Made by a program: the position numbers and the translations under genes. The notes beneath the pieces were generated by a model. That model saw nothing but the letters and a program-made list of their open reading frames with translations. It searched no databases and was not told the DNA's origin. DNA of 64,000 nucleotides from Certhia americana (Eukaryota > Chordata > Aves > Passeriformes > Certhiidae): NCBI GenBank assembly GCA_018697195.1, contig CM031879.1, positions 33,990,228 to 34,054,227 on the forward strand. Direction: 5' to 3'. Positions 23,292 through 34,504 of this stretch are shown piece after piece. The number at the start of each line of letters is the position of its first letter. Positions within the stretch are counted from its first letter, which is position 1.

Positions 23292-24344
23292 GTGGCTAAT
23301 AAAATTCAAGTTGATCCCCTTCTATTGGGCTCATAACAAATAGATATTCATTCTAGTTTTCAAACGCTTGAGAGGGTCTTTCAGTCATTGCTTTGGGTAA
23401 TGCTCTCTTGTGAGTATTAGGAAACCTGTGACAGGCTTGGAGAGCGCCGAGTGTCCTTGTTTTCCAGAGGAACTGACAGTATGGAGATTCTTAGATGCTT
23501 GGTTGACTCCATGATCATGTGTACCAAGCTTCTAGAAAACAGCACACATGGAAAAAACACAGATGCTGTAAAAGCAGAACCTTTGTCACTTCATGTGGAG
23601 GTGGTGTGCTTGATGTATGTGAAAAGGACTTAGCCAAACCCCAGATATTACTGAAGTTAAAACAAAAGTAACCTTCCACATAGCTATCCCTGGGCAAACC
23701 TCACACCGTATCGGGTAGGAGCAGAATCCTGTAAGCTCAATTGCTGAAAAATAAATATGTGTGAAACCATTCATGTATCATTCTGCAAACAAACTGGTTT
23801 TCCAGATTTTTTCCTTGTATTCTAATAAATGATGAGAGACCACAGAGACTTCTTAGCATGTCCCATACTTAGTTTAAACATGGCTGGTTTCACCTGTGCC
23901 ATTTAAAGAGCCTTAATGATCTGTTAAAAAATCTGTATTTTCAGTTTTTTTCTGTAAGGTGCTTTAGAAGTTACTGAAGGGCAATTTAATCAATTTAAAA
24001 CATTGAAATAGTACATGTTTTTAATGTTCATCTTTATATTTTTTTATGGATTATAACAAAACAGTTAATATCTCACTGGAGACTTAATTTCTCCAGGAGT
24101 AACAGCCTAGGTGTCAGAAAATGCGGGCTGCTTTTTGAAAATTGTGATTGATGTTATAAAAATCATCTATTAAGGCTGTACTGCTGGCATCTCAACAAGA
24201 TTTAAGCTGATAAAATGACATTTTTTGGAATAGACTGACTGAAATTTCATTTAAAGCAGTCTCGGACTCACAAATTGTGAGAAGAATGAAGAGTGGCTGA
24301 GGATAGTGCAATTTTCTGTATTTTTTTAATTCCTCAGCTAACTC

Positions 24345-24556
24345 ATCTTCTGGGGGATGTAAAGTTTTCCACCATGAGAACAATCAGCCATTGGAATAAT
24401 TTCCTGAGTGAAGCAGTGGATTCCCCAACACTGGACAATTTTAAGATTCAGCTGGACAGAGTGCTGGGTCATCTTGTCTAGACCATGCTTTTGCCAAGAA
24501 AAGCTGGGCCAAATGATCCTTGAGATCCCTTCCAACTTGATATTCTGTGTTACACT
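24345..24556 (+). mobile_element. CR1 LINE 3' end (about 0.2 kb)
   Basis: The text AATCAGCCATTGGAATAATT, GAAGCAGTGGATTCCCCAAC, GGGTCATCTTGTCTAGACC and GAGATCCCTTCCAACTTGAT, then TATTCTGTG, follows the 3' untranslated end of CR1 elements in sense orientation. It is 5'-truncated, as CR1 copies usually are. It lies in TPH2 intron 1. Confidence 0.75.
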
Positions 24557-25095
24557 CAAAGTATGTCTGTTCTTGTTTGTATAATCAACAGAGTATTTGT
24601 TTTCTCAGGAAGAATTGCATTACATGATAACATTAATTGTACTACAACAGAGAACATATAGTTTTGGCTTTAAATGTAATAATGGTTAATACAAAAATAC
24701 AGACCAATTCACATCTTCATAAATTGACTGGTACAGGTTAGAATAGCATCCCTGTGATTTTGCAGCACTGATCTGTAGGCTTTACCAGTAATTTAGATTG
24801 TCTCCATTGGCTTCACATTTACTTCTAATGATAGTGTTGCCCAAATAATGCCATCATATCTGTATCCCATTTATGTTTTTCCTTGGGTTTTTTGTTTTTG
24901 TTTTTTTTATATGGACTGGTCTCTTATACAATCATCTCTAGCAGCTGCTGTGATTCTGATTTCAAGTAAGCATATGGCCTTTTCTTTCAAATTAAGCCAG
25001 GATGAATTCTGTTCAGCTATTTTCAAACAAAAAATTCTCTTGCAGGAAGTGCCCTTTTTCATCTGAGATGATCGTGGTTTTTTATCTACTTGTAG

Positions 25096-25248
25096 CTAAA
25101 CAGATCAAGTTCTGGAAAAAATGAGGAGAAGAAAGGGAATAAGGGAAATGGGAAAAGTGAATCTGCTTCTGAAGGTGGAAAGACAGCTGTGGTGTTTTCC
25201 TTGAAGAATGAAGTTGGTGGTCTGGTGAAAGCTCTCAGACTCTTCCAG
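25096..25248 (+). CDS. TPH2: TPH2 exon 2: linker and start of ACT regulatory domain
   Basis: The acceptor is CTTGTAG and the donor is GTAATG. The 51 whole codons start [20 protein letters not shown], then [14 protein letters not shown] and continue to KALRLFQ. The first half is a charged, Gly/Ser-rich linker that differs from the mammalian one in sequence but not much in length. From [20 protein letters not shown] onward it is the start of the ACT-like regulatory domain (residues about 65 to 140), which is strongly conserved. Confidence 0.96.
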
Positions 25249-27537
25249 GTAATGCTTAGAAATCATTTATGCTGGCTGGACTGAGGACAGCTACTGAGGT
25301 CAGGCTCTCTATTGATATCAACCTAATGGACCGTGGCAGGAGGAGTAGAGTGCAGCTACACTTGCTCAGCAGAACTGAATAAAAGTAACTTAAAATTTAA
25401 TGGACCATTGAACAAAGCATTTTGAGCTTGTGAAGGGTTTTCTGGAAAAAAGTTTGGCAGTGATGCTGATGTTCACATGATTCACTTTAGCTTTCTGATG
25501 TAAAGTACGATGTAAAGTCTCAACACTGTAAAGTAGATTTGAAGTTGTCTGTTCAGGCCACAATGCAAGGAGGCACTTTCAGAGAGCAGTTTGGAATCTA
25601 AGTTACATACAATCAGGTGATGCTGGTGACAGCCTTGCTTGGTGTTGAAATTAGAGACACCTTTAAATGTTTGCAGGGTCAGGGTTTTATGCATCTAACT
25701 GGAATGTAAATTGTGAGGTATTGGTCCCCACACAGATCCCCATGCAGTCAGTGCATGTTGGTCAGACTCCTGGTCAGTGCTTGGAGGCATGTCTGAGGAT
25801 CATTAAAGCAGTAATGATAAAAACCTTAGGTTGTTCAGTCTGTGCAGTGAAGAGAAAGTTAGGAGGTGACTTGGAGCCTGCCTCTCAGGCCAAGCCATCA
25901 GAGAGATGTAAGTGTGGGATCAGTGGGCAGTACCAGTCCTCACTCATAGTAGCTGGCTCTGGGAACAGATTCCCAAGGCTGGTGTAGATTAGACATGTAG
26001 ATTCTCCAGCCAAGAAAAAGAGGTGAGTTATACCCACAGGAGTGAGTCTGCCAGGAAGCGGGGTGTTTGACAAAGAGAAGGGAAACCTAAGTGAGTGAAC
26101 AGAAGTTGCAGTAGATGTTGTGTTTTTAATGCAGCTGTTCTTCAAGGGTTAAGTGTCTAACTGCAGCTCTGGTTGAAATGCTGGTAGAGGTTCATACCTG
26201 AAATTCTGCCTGCTACCCCTTCTTGTGAATAGGCATAGAAGTCACTCTGGTCTCTTAAAACATGTCTGGAAGATGTGGCAGAGATGTCCACCCCCATCCA
26301 TGTAGTCACTTGACAATTTGAGTCCTGCAGGGGAGAGTTCAGGGTTTTGTTCTCAACTTAATCTAGGGAAGACAAAATTGAATTTGTTATGTGATTGAGT
26401 TGCTACACTGTATACACAGTTATGGAGTATGCCAGTGAAAGAACTACCTCTGTGTCTCCAGAGGTGTAAAAATAAATGCTGCTGGTTGGCTCTACCAGAG
26501 GAGACCTCCACCTGAAATGGACATTTGTGTAAAATACAGAGGGCAGGTGGAAATACAGACAAGAATTTCTTCCCATTTGGAAGTCAACAAATGTTTTATT
26601 TGCTTCACTGAGTAAGTGCAAGAATAGTTGTGAAAAGTAACAGATAGTTTCTGTCTAGTAAGAAAAAGGAAAAATCGGAGTCCATAGGAGGTTAGTCAGT
26701 CATATTGAGAACAGCCATTTAATCCAACCTCCTGTTTTGGAGCAAGGCTGTCACGTTAGATCAGGTCAGCCACAGCACATTATAGTTATCTGTCTTTGTG
26801 TGATACCCTTGGCAGACTAGTAGTTGTGGTGGGAGAGAGACCCCATAGGAAAATTTTCATGCTGGAGGTATTTACACTGTGATGTTTGTTGCATGATTTG
26901 TGTTTGATAGGGACATTGCAATAGAGAACAAATTGAGTTAAATTTTATTTATATTGCTGTTAACACTTCATATTATTGATAACTCTACTGTAGATAGGTG
27001 AGGATTGATACACATTTATTCTTATAAAAATATTTTCTTACGTAATAAGGTACGTAAAGTAGTATGTTTAATAACATCTGTTTAAAGAAGCACACTCAAT
27101 TATAGTTAAATTAACATTATTGTTATTATGCAAATTGCCAACTAAAATTGCATTAGAGTTTAATATTTATAGCAAAGATAAATATAAAATTTCATTAAAT
27201 TAAAAAAAATGGTGTTATACTGTCCTCTGTAAGAGATTGTTTTGGCAGATAAAATGAAATCATTATTTGGCTTTCTTCTTAAAAATAATAATTTTATTTT
27301 TACTTTCCAGAAAGTAAACTTTAAGGTTTAAGAAAACTTTAAGGTTTTCTTTTGGTCATCAGTATTTAACATGTGTCTAATTAACTAACCCTGTAAATAG
27401 AAAAAGGGAATACTTTCAATTAAAGGCCTTTTAATAACTGGAAAAACTTTCCTGAGGAATGTGCCATCAATATTGCTCTTCTAACATTGCTCTTCTAGGT
27501 ATGTCTGTATTTCATCTGTTATTTCATCTTTCCACAG
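25249..27537 (+). other. TPH2: TPH2 intron 2 (2.3 kb)
   Basis: GT-AG intron with a short antisense CR1 relic at 26693-26775 and a very AT-rich stretch at about 26,930-27,330. Sequence around 25,740-26,060 and 26,280-26,560 is of higher GC and may be old repeat, but I cannot name it. Confidence 0.85.
26693..26775 (-). mobile_element. Short CR1 LINE relic
   Basis: On the + strand, CCATTTAATCCAACCTCCTG, then GAGCAAGGCTGTCACGTTAG and ATCAGGTCAGCCACAGCAC, match the reverse complement of a CR1 3' region of the type ...CTAGTCCAACCTCCTGC...GATCAGGTTGCCC.... About 80 bases are left. Confidence 0.6.
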
Positions 27538-27721
27538 GAAAAACATGTGAGTATGGTTCATATTGAATCACGAAAATCAAAGAGAAGGAATTCAGAGGTG
27601 GAAATTTTTGTGGACTGTGACTGCAGCAAGAAAGAATTTAATGAACTAATCCAGTTGCTCAAGTTTCAAACTAATATAGTATCTCTCAATCCACCAGAAA
27701 ACATCTGGACTGATGAAGAAG
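27538..27721 (+). CDS. TPH2: TPH2 exon 3: ACT domain; ends at a GC donor
   Basis: The acceptor is TTTCCACAG. The exon reads [20 protein letters not shown], then [20 protein letters not shown] and [20 protein letters not shown] plus E, leaving one base. It carries the rest of the ACT domain, including the HIESR signature found in aromatic amino acid hydroxylases. No GT donor joins this exon in frame to exon 4. The only junction that keeps the frame and the conserved protein is GAAG|GCAAGG, a GC donor with otherwise perfect consensus. Reading through it runs to a TGA at 27784. Confidence 0.95.
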
Positions 27722-27829
27722 GCAAGGCTATTTTTGTATCACTTGGTTTAGACACTGACAGATGTTTTGCACAGGTATCTCCATGATCTTACAAACCAGT
27801 ACATTCAATTTGCATTCTGTCACCTACAG
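27722..27829 (+). other. TPH2: TPH2 intron 3: 108-bp GC-AG intron
   Basis: The intron begins GCAAGG and ends CACCTACAG. Its length and donor are set by the conserved protein on both sides (NIWTDEE then DLDCVPWFP). A GT at 27775 (ACAG|GTATCT) looks like a donor, but using it would add 53 bases, shift the frame to an early TAG, and leave a 55-base intron that is too short. GC-AG introns are about 1% of vertebrate introns. Confidence 0.9.
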
Positions 27830-27930
27830 ATCTCGATTGTGTCCCTTGGTTCCCCAGGAAGATCTCTGAGTTAGACAAATGCTCTCAGAGAGTTTTGATG
27901 TATGGATCCGAGCTGGATGCTGATCACCCT
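27830..27930 (+). CDS. TPH2: TPH2 exon 4: start of catalytic domain
   Basis: The acceptor is CACCTACAG and the donor is GTAAGT. After the split aspartate codon it reads [20 protein letters not shown], then [13 protein letters not shown], ending in phase 0. [12 protein letters not shown] is a hallmark of the start of the aromatic amino acid hydroxylase catalytic domain. Residue 151 is cysteine, where I recall aspartate in mammalian TPH2; this position is variable in the family. Confidence 0.96.
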
Positions 27931-30240
27931 GTAAGTGTAACACAAAATTGTCCTGTAGGTGACTTGTCAGGTTATTTGCCAGTCAAATAAAAAGGTTGTT
28001 GACTGCTGATTTTTTTTCAGAAGGTGAGGACTGGCTTCTCTTGGGTCGTTTCAGTGAATTCATTGTCCTTTTCTGCAGAAAGATACACAAAATGCAAGTT
28101 CTCCACAAAACCTATTAATTGTTTAGCAAGTATATCCCCTTTTTTACTGCTTGCATTAAAAAAAATAAAAAATTGGTTGATAGAAAGGTTTCAAACTTTA
28201 GCGTTTAGATCACTATGACCTTCACTTCTGCCAGAAGCAATACTTGGGTAAGAATTGTTATTGTCAATAGGTGTCAGAGAAGGAAGAATTATGAAGGAAT
28301 TATTTGGCACTCAGGAGGTAATTACATGATAAAACAGAGAAAACGTTCCTGTTTTTCATGAATGCAACAGATGGGAAGGTGTCTCATTGTTTCCTGACTT
28401 TGGTGGCAGGAGACAAGCCTGCATGCACAAGCTGATATAAGTATCTGTCAAATGCTCAATGCAAAAGACAAAAAAAAGGGGCTTGTTATTGTTTTATTTC
28501 TTTTGGGAAATGGCTATAAATGTTTAACCTCTGAGTCTTTAGATGACAGATAATTGCATGTGTTTGTGTTAAAATGTTTTCCCTGTCTATAAATCCAAGT
28601 TTCTACCCCTGAATTACTTGACTTAAAAATTCTGGTGGGAGATAGTTATATTAATTCCTGAAGTAGGCTGGATTCAGTTGGTATTGTAAGAAATTTCCAG
28701 CTGAAAGGAAATAGGCAGTGAACTAACCTATCTGACCTTAAGACTGTCTTGTAATAGAATCAGATTGAACTTTAGCTGTAGATAGTAATTTCCTTTGTTT
28801 TTTGTTGCACACATTTTCTGCTGTGGTGGGAGCTCAGGCACAGATTCTCACCCCTGTGCACACAAGCCAAATGGACATCATCACAAAGCTCCATGGCAGC
28901 CCCACTGTCTCTGGTGTCACCTGCCCACATACCAGCCACATTCTTCACCATCATCATCATCACCTTGCTTGGTTCTCAACCTCCTCTATCATGTGGGAAC
29001 CCTTCCCATACTGAGGGCCCATAGTCAGGGAGCACATTCCTGAATCCTGGTTTCTGCCACGTACTTTTTGATGACAAACTAGGATTTAATTCACCTTTTG
29101 TCTGAAAAGACAAGCCTGTTGATTATCTTCAACCATTAACCATAATTTGGTTCAAACAGAGGTTGTAGAGACTTCTCATTCCAGCTTTGAGTTTATGGCT
29201 ATGACAGGCCATTAGATGCTGTTTTATGTTCTGAGCTGGTACCTTCATGAAATACTTGAGTGCTCTGCTGAAAATTTGCCTTCAATTTTACATAAAACAA
29301 AAAAAGACATTTGCATTATATGAATATATATTTTACACTTGGGAGAACTCTTACAAACACAATTTACACACCATTTGTTAGCCTATGTAGCATCCTAGAT
29401 GTTATAAGTGGGGTAAGAGCCCTTAAATCTGACTGGCCTTTGAAAGGTCACTCCAGGTGATTGCCCTGTTCCTTAGTAGTGGCATGTATGTGCCAGAGGA
29501 CCAAAGAGATCCTATTATAGAAGCTGTAAGGCTAGCACCATTTCAGCAGCTTAGCCTTAACCCACTCCATAATGGCTAATGATTTCAGTCTCAGTTTCAA
29601 TACACTTGGCAGGTTTTAAGTCCCCTGTGCGTCTTCCATCATTTTCCTGAATGGTCTTCAACCATTGTTGAGTAACTCAACATTTAGCTCAAAAGGTATT
29701 GAGGAGACAAGGAGGCTCCCCCAGATTACAGGAACTTTTTGCCAGTCAAAGAATATTTTCTGTGTAGGAGTGGAGGTTTGAAGACTTTCTGTAGTCCTGT
29801 GAAATCCTCCCATACTCTGGCCCAGCAGCACAGCTTTTGTTATGGGGCAGTAAAATGTCTTCTGAGTTTTATGGAAGCTCATACAAGTATTTCAAATCAA
29901 GCAATGTTATCTTTTCATTTGTTTCAGTGTTTTGTATTTGTCTATGTAAGCAGTAAGGAAAAAAGATATTTTAATTTTCAACTTTGACTGGGGGAAACTT
30001 AAATGAGCTTTCTGGGTTACTAACTGGGTAACTTAGATAACTCTTTACCCTTTATTGTCTTCAAGAGGTTGGTAGTTCTACTTTGAAAATAGTTTGCTCT
30101 TCTAGTAGTCCAAACCTGAAGTGTCTTTGTATTTTACAGATATAGAAGAGAACTTGTTCTAATTTTGAATAGCTCCAAGAGCTGTAACTGGCCAGCATGT
30201 ATATGTTATACAACTCTTTTGCTCTTAATACTGAAAAGGT

Positions 30241-30315
30241 GTGAGCCTATGGTAGCCCACGAGGTAGAGCTCTTTGTGACTGAAACTGGTGCTGGAGGCT
30301 GATGGTTCAGTTCCT
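30241..30315 (+). other. Weak tRNA-like segment (possible SINE or tRNA relic)
   Basis: TAGCCCACGAGG resembles a pol III A box and GGTTCAGTTCC resembles a B box (GGTTCRANYCC), about 50 bases apart. The acceptor stem is not convincing and there is no obvious SINE tail. May be chance. Confidence 0.2.
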
Positions 30316-30512
30316 TAGCTCCTTATGTGTTGGTTAGATGGCAACTGCTGAAATAAGAATCTTCAAAATAAGTTGCATATGATCTTTAGATGCTTGATTC
30401 TAGTGAAGAAAGATGTATTAAGAATAGGTAGATTATTGTGATATGTACCTGTGTGTAGATCTCAGTTCAGATCAAGGAAAACATGAGTGAGATAAAATGA
30501 CAGGAAAAAAGT

Positions 30513-30566
30513 TTCCCTTTTCAACATCTTGAATGGATGTTCCCTTTTCAACGTCTTGGATGGACG
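30513..30566 (+). repeat. Two-copy 27-bp tandem duplication
   Basis: Units 30513-30539 and 30540-30566 are adjacent. Each starts TTCCCTTTTCAAC, and they differ at three sites, all transitions. It is a small intronic tandem duplication. Confidence 0.85.
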
Positions 30567-30743
30567 ACTGTACCAATGCACAAAACTCTCTTGGAAGGAC
30601 CCCTGTGGAACCCTGATGAAGTAAAAAAAGGAAAAAAAAAATTATTTTCTCTTGCAGTTCACTAGACAGTGTTAATCAAGATGCAATGCAACTAAGTACT
30701 AGATAAACACTTTCATGATTTATTTTATAATTCTTACAGCTAA

Positions 30744-30856
<113 letters not shown>

Positions 30857-31239
30857 GTAAGTACTGGCATAATTCTTCCCTGTGCTGCTGACTAGTTAGA
30901 ATTCATGCTCTACTTAATTCTGTAGGATGAAGCTTAACAGTAGACAAAGTCATCTTTTAAACTTTGGCTAGTTTAGTGTAGGCTATAAATTACGAACCTG
31001 ATGCTTGGAGTCCCGTTACATTTTTGGTACAGCTACAGGCAAGTAAAGCATGTGAAAGGCAAACACTCTCTTCTAGCAATTCATTCACAGCTGCTTAAAC
31101 TTTGGAAAATATTTTGCAGATATTTGCATGTCTTACTGACAAACTGATCCACTGCTGAATCACACATATCTAGCACCCTTACATAATTGGAAGAGCTCAC
31201 TAAACACCAAAATTATTATTTTCTTTTGATGCATGTACT

Positions 31240-32032
31240 ATGCTGGGCTGAGGCCAATGGCATGAGGTTCAACAAACCAGGTGCAAGGTCCTGAATTTGG
31301 GTCTCAACAACCTGCAGATTACTGCAGGCTGGGAGAAAATTGGCTGGAAAGCTGCTCAGTGGAAAAGGATCTGGTCAGCAGCATCTGACCCTGAGCCAGC
31401 AGTGTACCCAGGTGGCCAAGAAGGCCAAAGGCATCCTGGCCTTTATCAGAGATGGTGTGTCCAGCAGAACCAGAGCAGTGATTCTTCCCATGTAGTCAGC
31501 ACTGGTGAGGACACACCTCAAGTCCTGTGTCCAGTTTTGGGCTCCTCACTGTAAAAAGGACATTGAGGTGCTGGAGCATGTCCGGAGAATGGCAATAGAG
31601 ATGGTAAAGGGGCTGGAACTTAAGTCTGATGAGGAGTGACTGAGGAAGCTAGGGTTGTTTAGCCTGGAGAAAAAAAAGGCGGCTCAGAGGAGACATTATC
31701 TTTCTCTTCAACTGCCTGCAAGGAGGTTATACTCAGCCTCCTCTCTCAGATAACAAGTGACAAGATGAGAGGGAAATGGCATCAAGCTGCATGGTGGTTT
31801 AGACTGGGTATTAGGAAACTTTTTTATTGAAATGGTGGTCGCGGTGCTGGAGTAGGCTGCCTAGGGAAGTGATGGGATCACCACCCATGGAAGTGTTCAA
31901 AAGGTGTTAGGATGTGGCACTTTGGGACAAGGTTTAGTGGTGGACATAACAGTGCTGAGTTAACAATTGGACTTGGCAATCTTAGAGGTATTTTCCAACC
32001 TTAGTTATTGTATGGTTCTATGATTCTACTGG
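31240..32032 (+). mobile_element. CR1 LINE, 5'-truncated, about 0.8 kb
   Basis: The copy shows, in order, CAGGTGCAAGGTCCTGAATT, GAGCCAGCAGTGTACCCAGG, TGGCCAAGAAGGCCAAAGGC, GACATTGAGGTGCTGGAGC, TTGTTTAGCCTGGAGAA, GAGGAGACATTATC, and the CR1 3' terminus ATGGTTCTATGATTCTAC. It is the reverse-transcriptase C-terminus and 3' UTR in sense orientation, with frames broken by stops and indels, so it is an inactive copy. It lies in TPH2 intron 5. Confidence 0.9.
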
Positions 32033-34432
32033 ATGCTACAAAATGCCTTTTATCGGTTTTGCCAATAGAGCTCTAAATTTCTTAGAATTTAGTCAGTGCA
32101 TTTCTGTGCAGTTAGAGAAGCTGTTGGCTCTGCACAAGTACACTCCAAGTGTTTTCTCATTATTATTTTTTTCCCCATTTCAAGTCAGTATTTTCAATTT
32201 GCTACAGTCCCTGGAAGTTAAGAAACTTGCTGTTCTACCTACAAACACCTACTGTGTTGCAATTTTCTTGTCACAGAAGCACTCAACTAGTTCTAATCCT
32301 ACTCTAGGTTTTATTTGCAACAGGTTTAAGCCCTCATTCTCAAGGGAAAGAGCATAATAATTTCATGTTCTTTTCCATTTTCTTCTCTACACTTCTTCAG
32401 GTTTTTCATTTTTTGTCCTTTGAGATTTCTACCTATGTGGTTTAAGAATATGAAATGTGCAAATTTTTTCCACTTATAGGAGGCACATCCTGTCAGGAAT
32501 CAAGTCAAAACTGAGTTTTTGAATGTTTTTCAGTATAAGGCTATTATACAGCCTGCAGAATGCTAGGGAGACAGAAGGATTAACTCTGCTTTTGACCATA
32601 TAATTGTTATTATATTTTTCCTTTATTTTTGTCCCATGCCAGTCATTAAGCTATTACCAGTCTTACACACGTGTAGGTGCTAGTGTTCTTTCCCCTTCTT
32701 TTCTGCCCACAGCAGTATTTGTTTAACTGGGTGCTCATGACATCCATTTAGCATACTGAGCTGCTGCCTGCTGGGGCAGGTGCTTATTGGTAGAGAAACT
32801 CTCTAGGCTGCCCAGGTAAGCTCTGAGTTTAGCTAGCTTTCAAATGTAAATTGAGATAGCTTTTTTTGTTAGAATGTTTCTTTAAAGCTGATTGATTCAT
32901 TATCTTTCTTTTAGTTTAATGCTTGCAGTGAAGTTAGTGCTTCTTGCCTAGCATTTACTGCAGTGTGAAATGTCGAGTGGATAGCTGTGGATGAGGGCAG
33001 GCTGTGTGTGCTCTTAGGCTCTTTCTGTAAGTGGGATAGTTGTCCATTTATCCATGATGGTAGCAGTAGTGCCATGCATTTCACAGCTGCTAACTCACTG
33101 GTAAGATCTTCCTTCCTTTTTGCTCTCAGCTGCCTAAGTGCTGGAAAGGTGGTGCAGCTGGCTTACTAAGTAGTAGTTGGTCTTTTGCTTCAAAGGGTGA
33201 CATTTTTTTCCACCCTGAAACCAGGAGAGAAACAGCTTTTTGCAAAATAACATAAAGTAATCCTGCATATTTCCAGAAAATAAAACAAATAAAGGAAAGG
33301 AAAACCTTTTCCTTCTTTAGATTTTGAAGGCTTAAGAATACTTTTGCAGGCACATCACAAAAATTATACAATCCAACCCAGAGGTTATTTGAGGATCAGA
33401 TCTTGTATTTCAGCAAAACTGTTCAGATATATTCCTTCGTTCCACTCATCTTTTCAAAACTTTAAAAGATTTCAAACTTGTCCTGCTATTGCAAGCAGAA
33501 AGAAAAGAAGGGGCTCCAAATACCCCTATCCAGGGACCAGAAGAACTGGGAGACTGGTGTTAGGGCAGTTACCTAACATGTGTCAGAAATCTCATTCATG
33601 CTTCAGGTCTCCTGCACTGGTTATCCTTGCTCCCAGGGACGTGCTGTACCTACTGGTCTGTACAGTCAGTCTGCCTCTGGGTATCCATGGAGAGACAGCC
33701 CAGGGAGATACAGCCTAAGCCATGCTGAAGAAAGGCAAATCAGCTCAGGAAAAGCTGTGCTGCTACTGCTGGGCTTTGTTTCTGCTCCCCATGCTGTGGA
33801 GCTGATAGTTACTATAGGTGTCCTGACATTACATCACAGTCTCATTCTGTTGTCTAATGACTATTATTTCTACAAAAAGAACAGCTTTTTCTCAAGGGCT
33901 GCTCTCCCTGGGGATAAACATCTCTCAGTGACTTCCAGGCAAGTGACTTTCCTAATCACTTACTGAGGCTTGATGTATTTCTACTTTTCATTTTCCCTTG
34001 TAAAAACCCAATAATTCACATATGTTTCCTTAAAAAAATCCAGAGATTTGGCTGCAAGGAATTGGCTCCATAAAAAGTTGAGTTGAAAATCCCAGATCAG
34101 CATTTCCTTTATGAATTGCTACTGTTCTATAGTGGTAGTTTCTTTGCTTTGCTTGAACATGAAGTGGTGCCTGAAATGAAGAGAGAGAGAGAAAAATATT
34201 ACAAAGTGAACTTGGAGGACCAGGTATTTGCTGGAGCTGGCTGGCAAAGGAAAAGACATGTTAATAGAACACAGCAGTGAAGATCAGCTGTATGAAATAA
34301 ATGGACCAAAAAAGCCATAAAAAACCATATTCCTCCCTCCTTCACTTAGCTTCTATCCTAAGGGTAGTGAAAATGCGTTAATCTTGCTAATTAGTCCATT
34401 GAGACTGATTAGGGTTTGGAAAAGTGTTGAGA

Positions 34433-34504
34433 AAATTAAATCCCTAGGAAACATATGATGTTTAAGAGGGAATTAATATTATGAGTTGATAGCTCATGAC
34501 CATG
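34433..34504 (+). repeat. Copy A of a dispersed about 75-bp repeat
   Basis: The best part, 34468-34504, matches copy B (35923-35959) at 32 of 37 sites, sharing GGGAATTAAT and AGCTCATGACCATG (B has GGCTCATGACCATG). Weaker similarity extends upstream from ATTAAATCC. Both copies are in the same orientation. Confidence 0.65.

Larger units (their letters stand above)
22265..25095 (+). other. TPH2: TPH2 intron 1 (2.8 kb)
   Basis: GT-AG intron. Its first 150 bases are still CpG-rich. A TAATTA-rich cluster sits at 23101-23291, and a CR1 tail at 24345-24556. Position and composition make it a plausible enhancer site. Confidence 0.85.

Noticed and set aside
27775..27780. GT donor candidate after TPH2 exon 3
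   Set aside because: It would add 53 bases, break the reading frame and leave a 55-base intron; the conserved protein supports the GC donor at 27722.
28951..28966. CATCATCATCATCA run
   Set aside because: Too short to be a meaningful microsatellite.
33344..33966. Two overlapping frames of 124 and 128 codons in TPH2 intron 5
   Set aside because: No domains, and overlapping in different frames, which fits chance.
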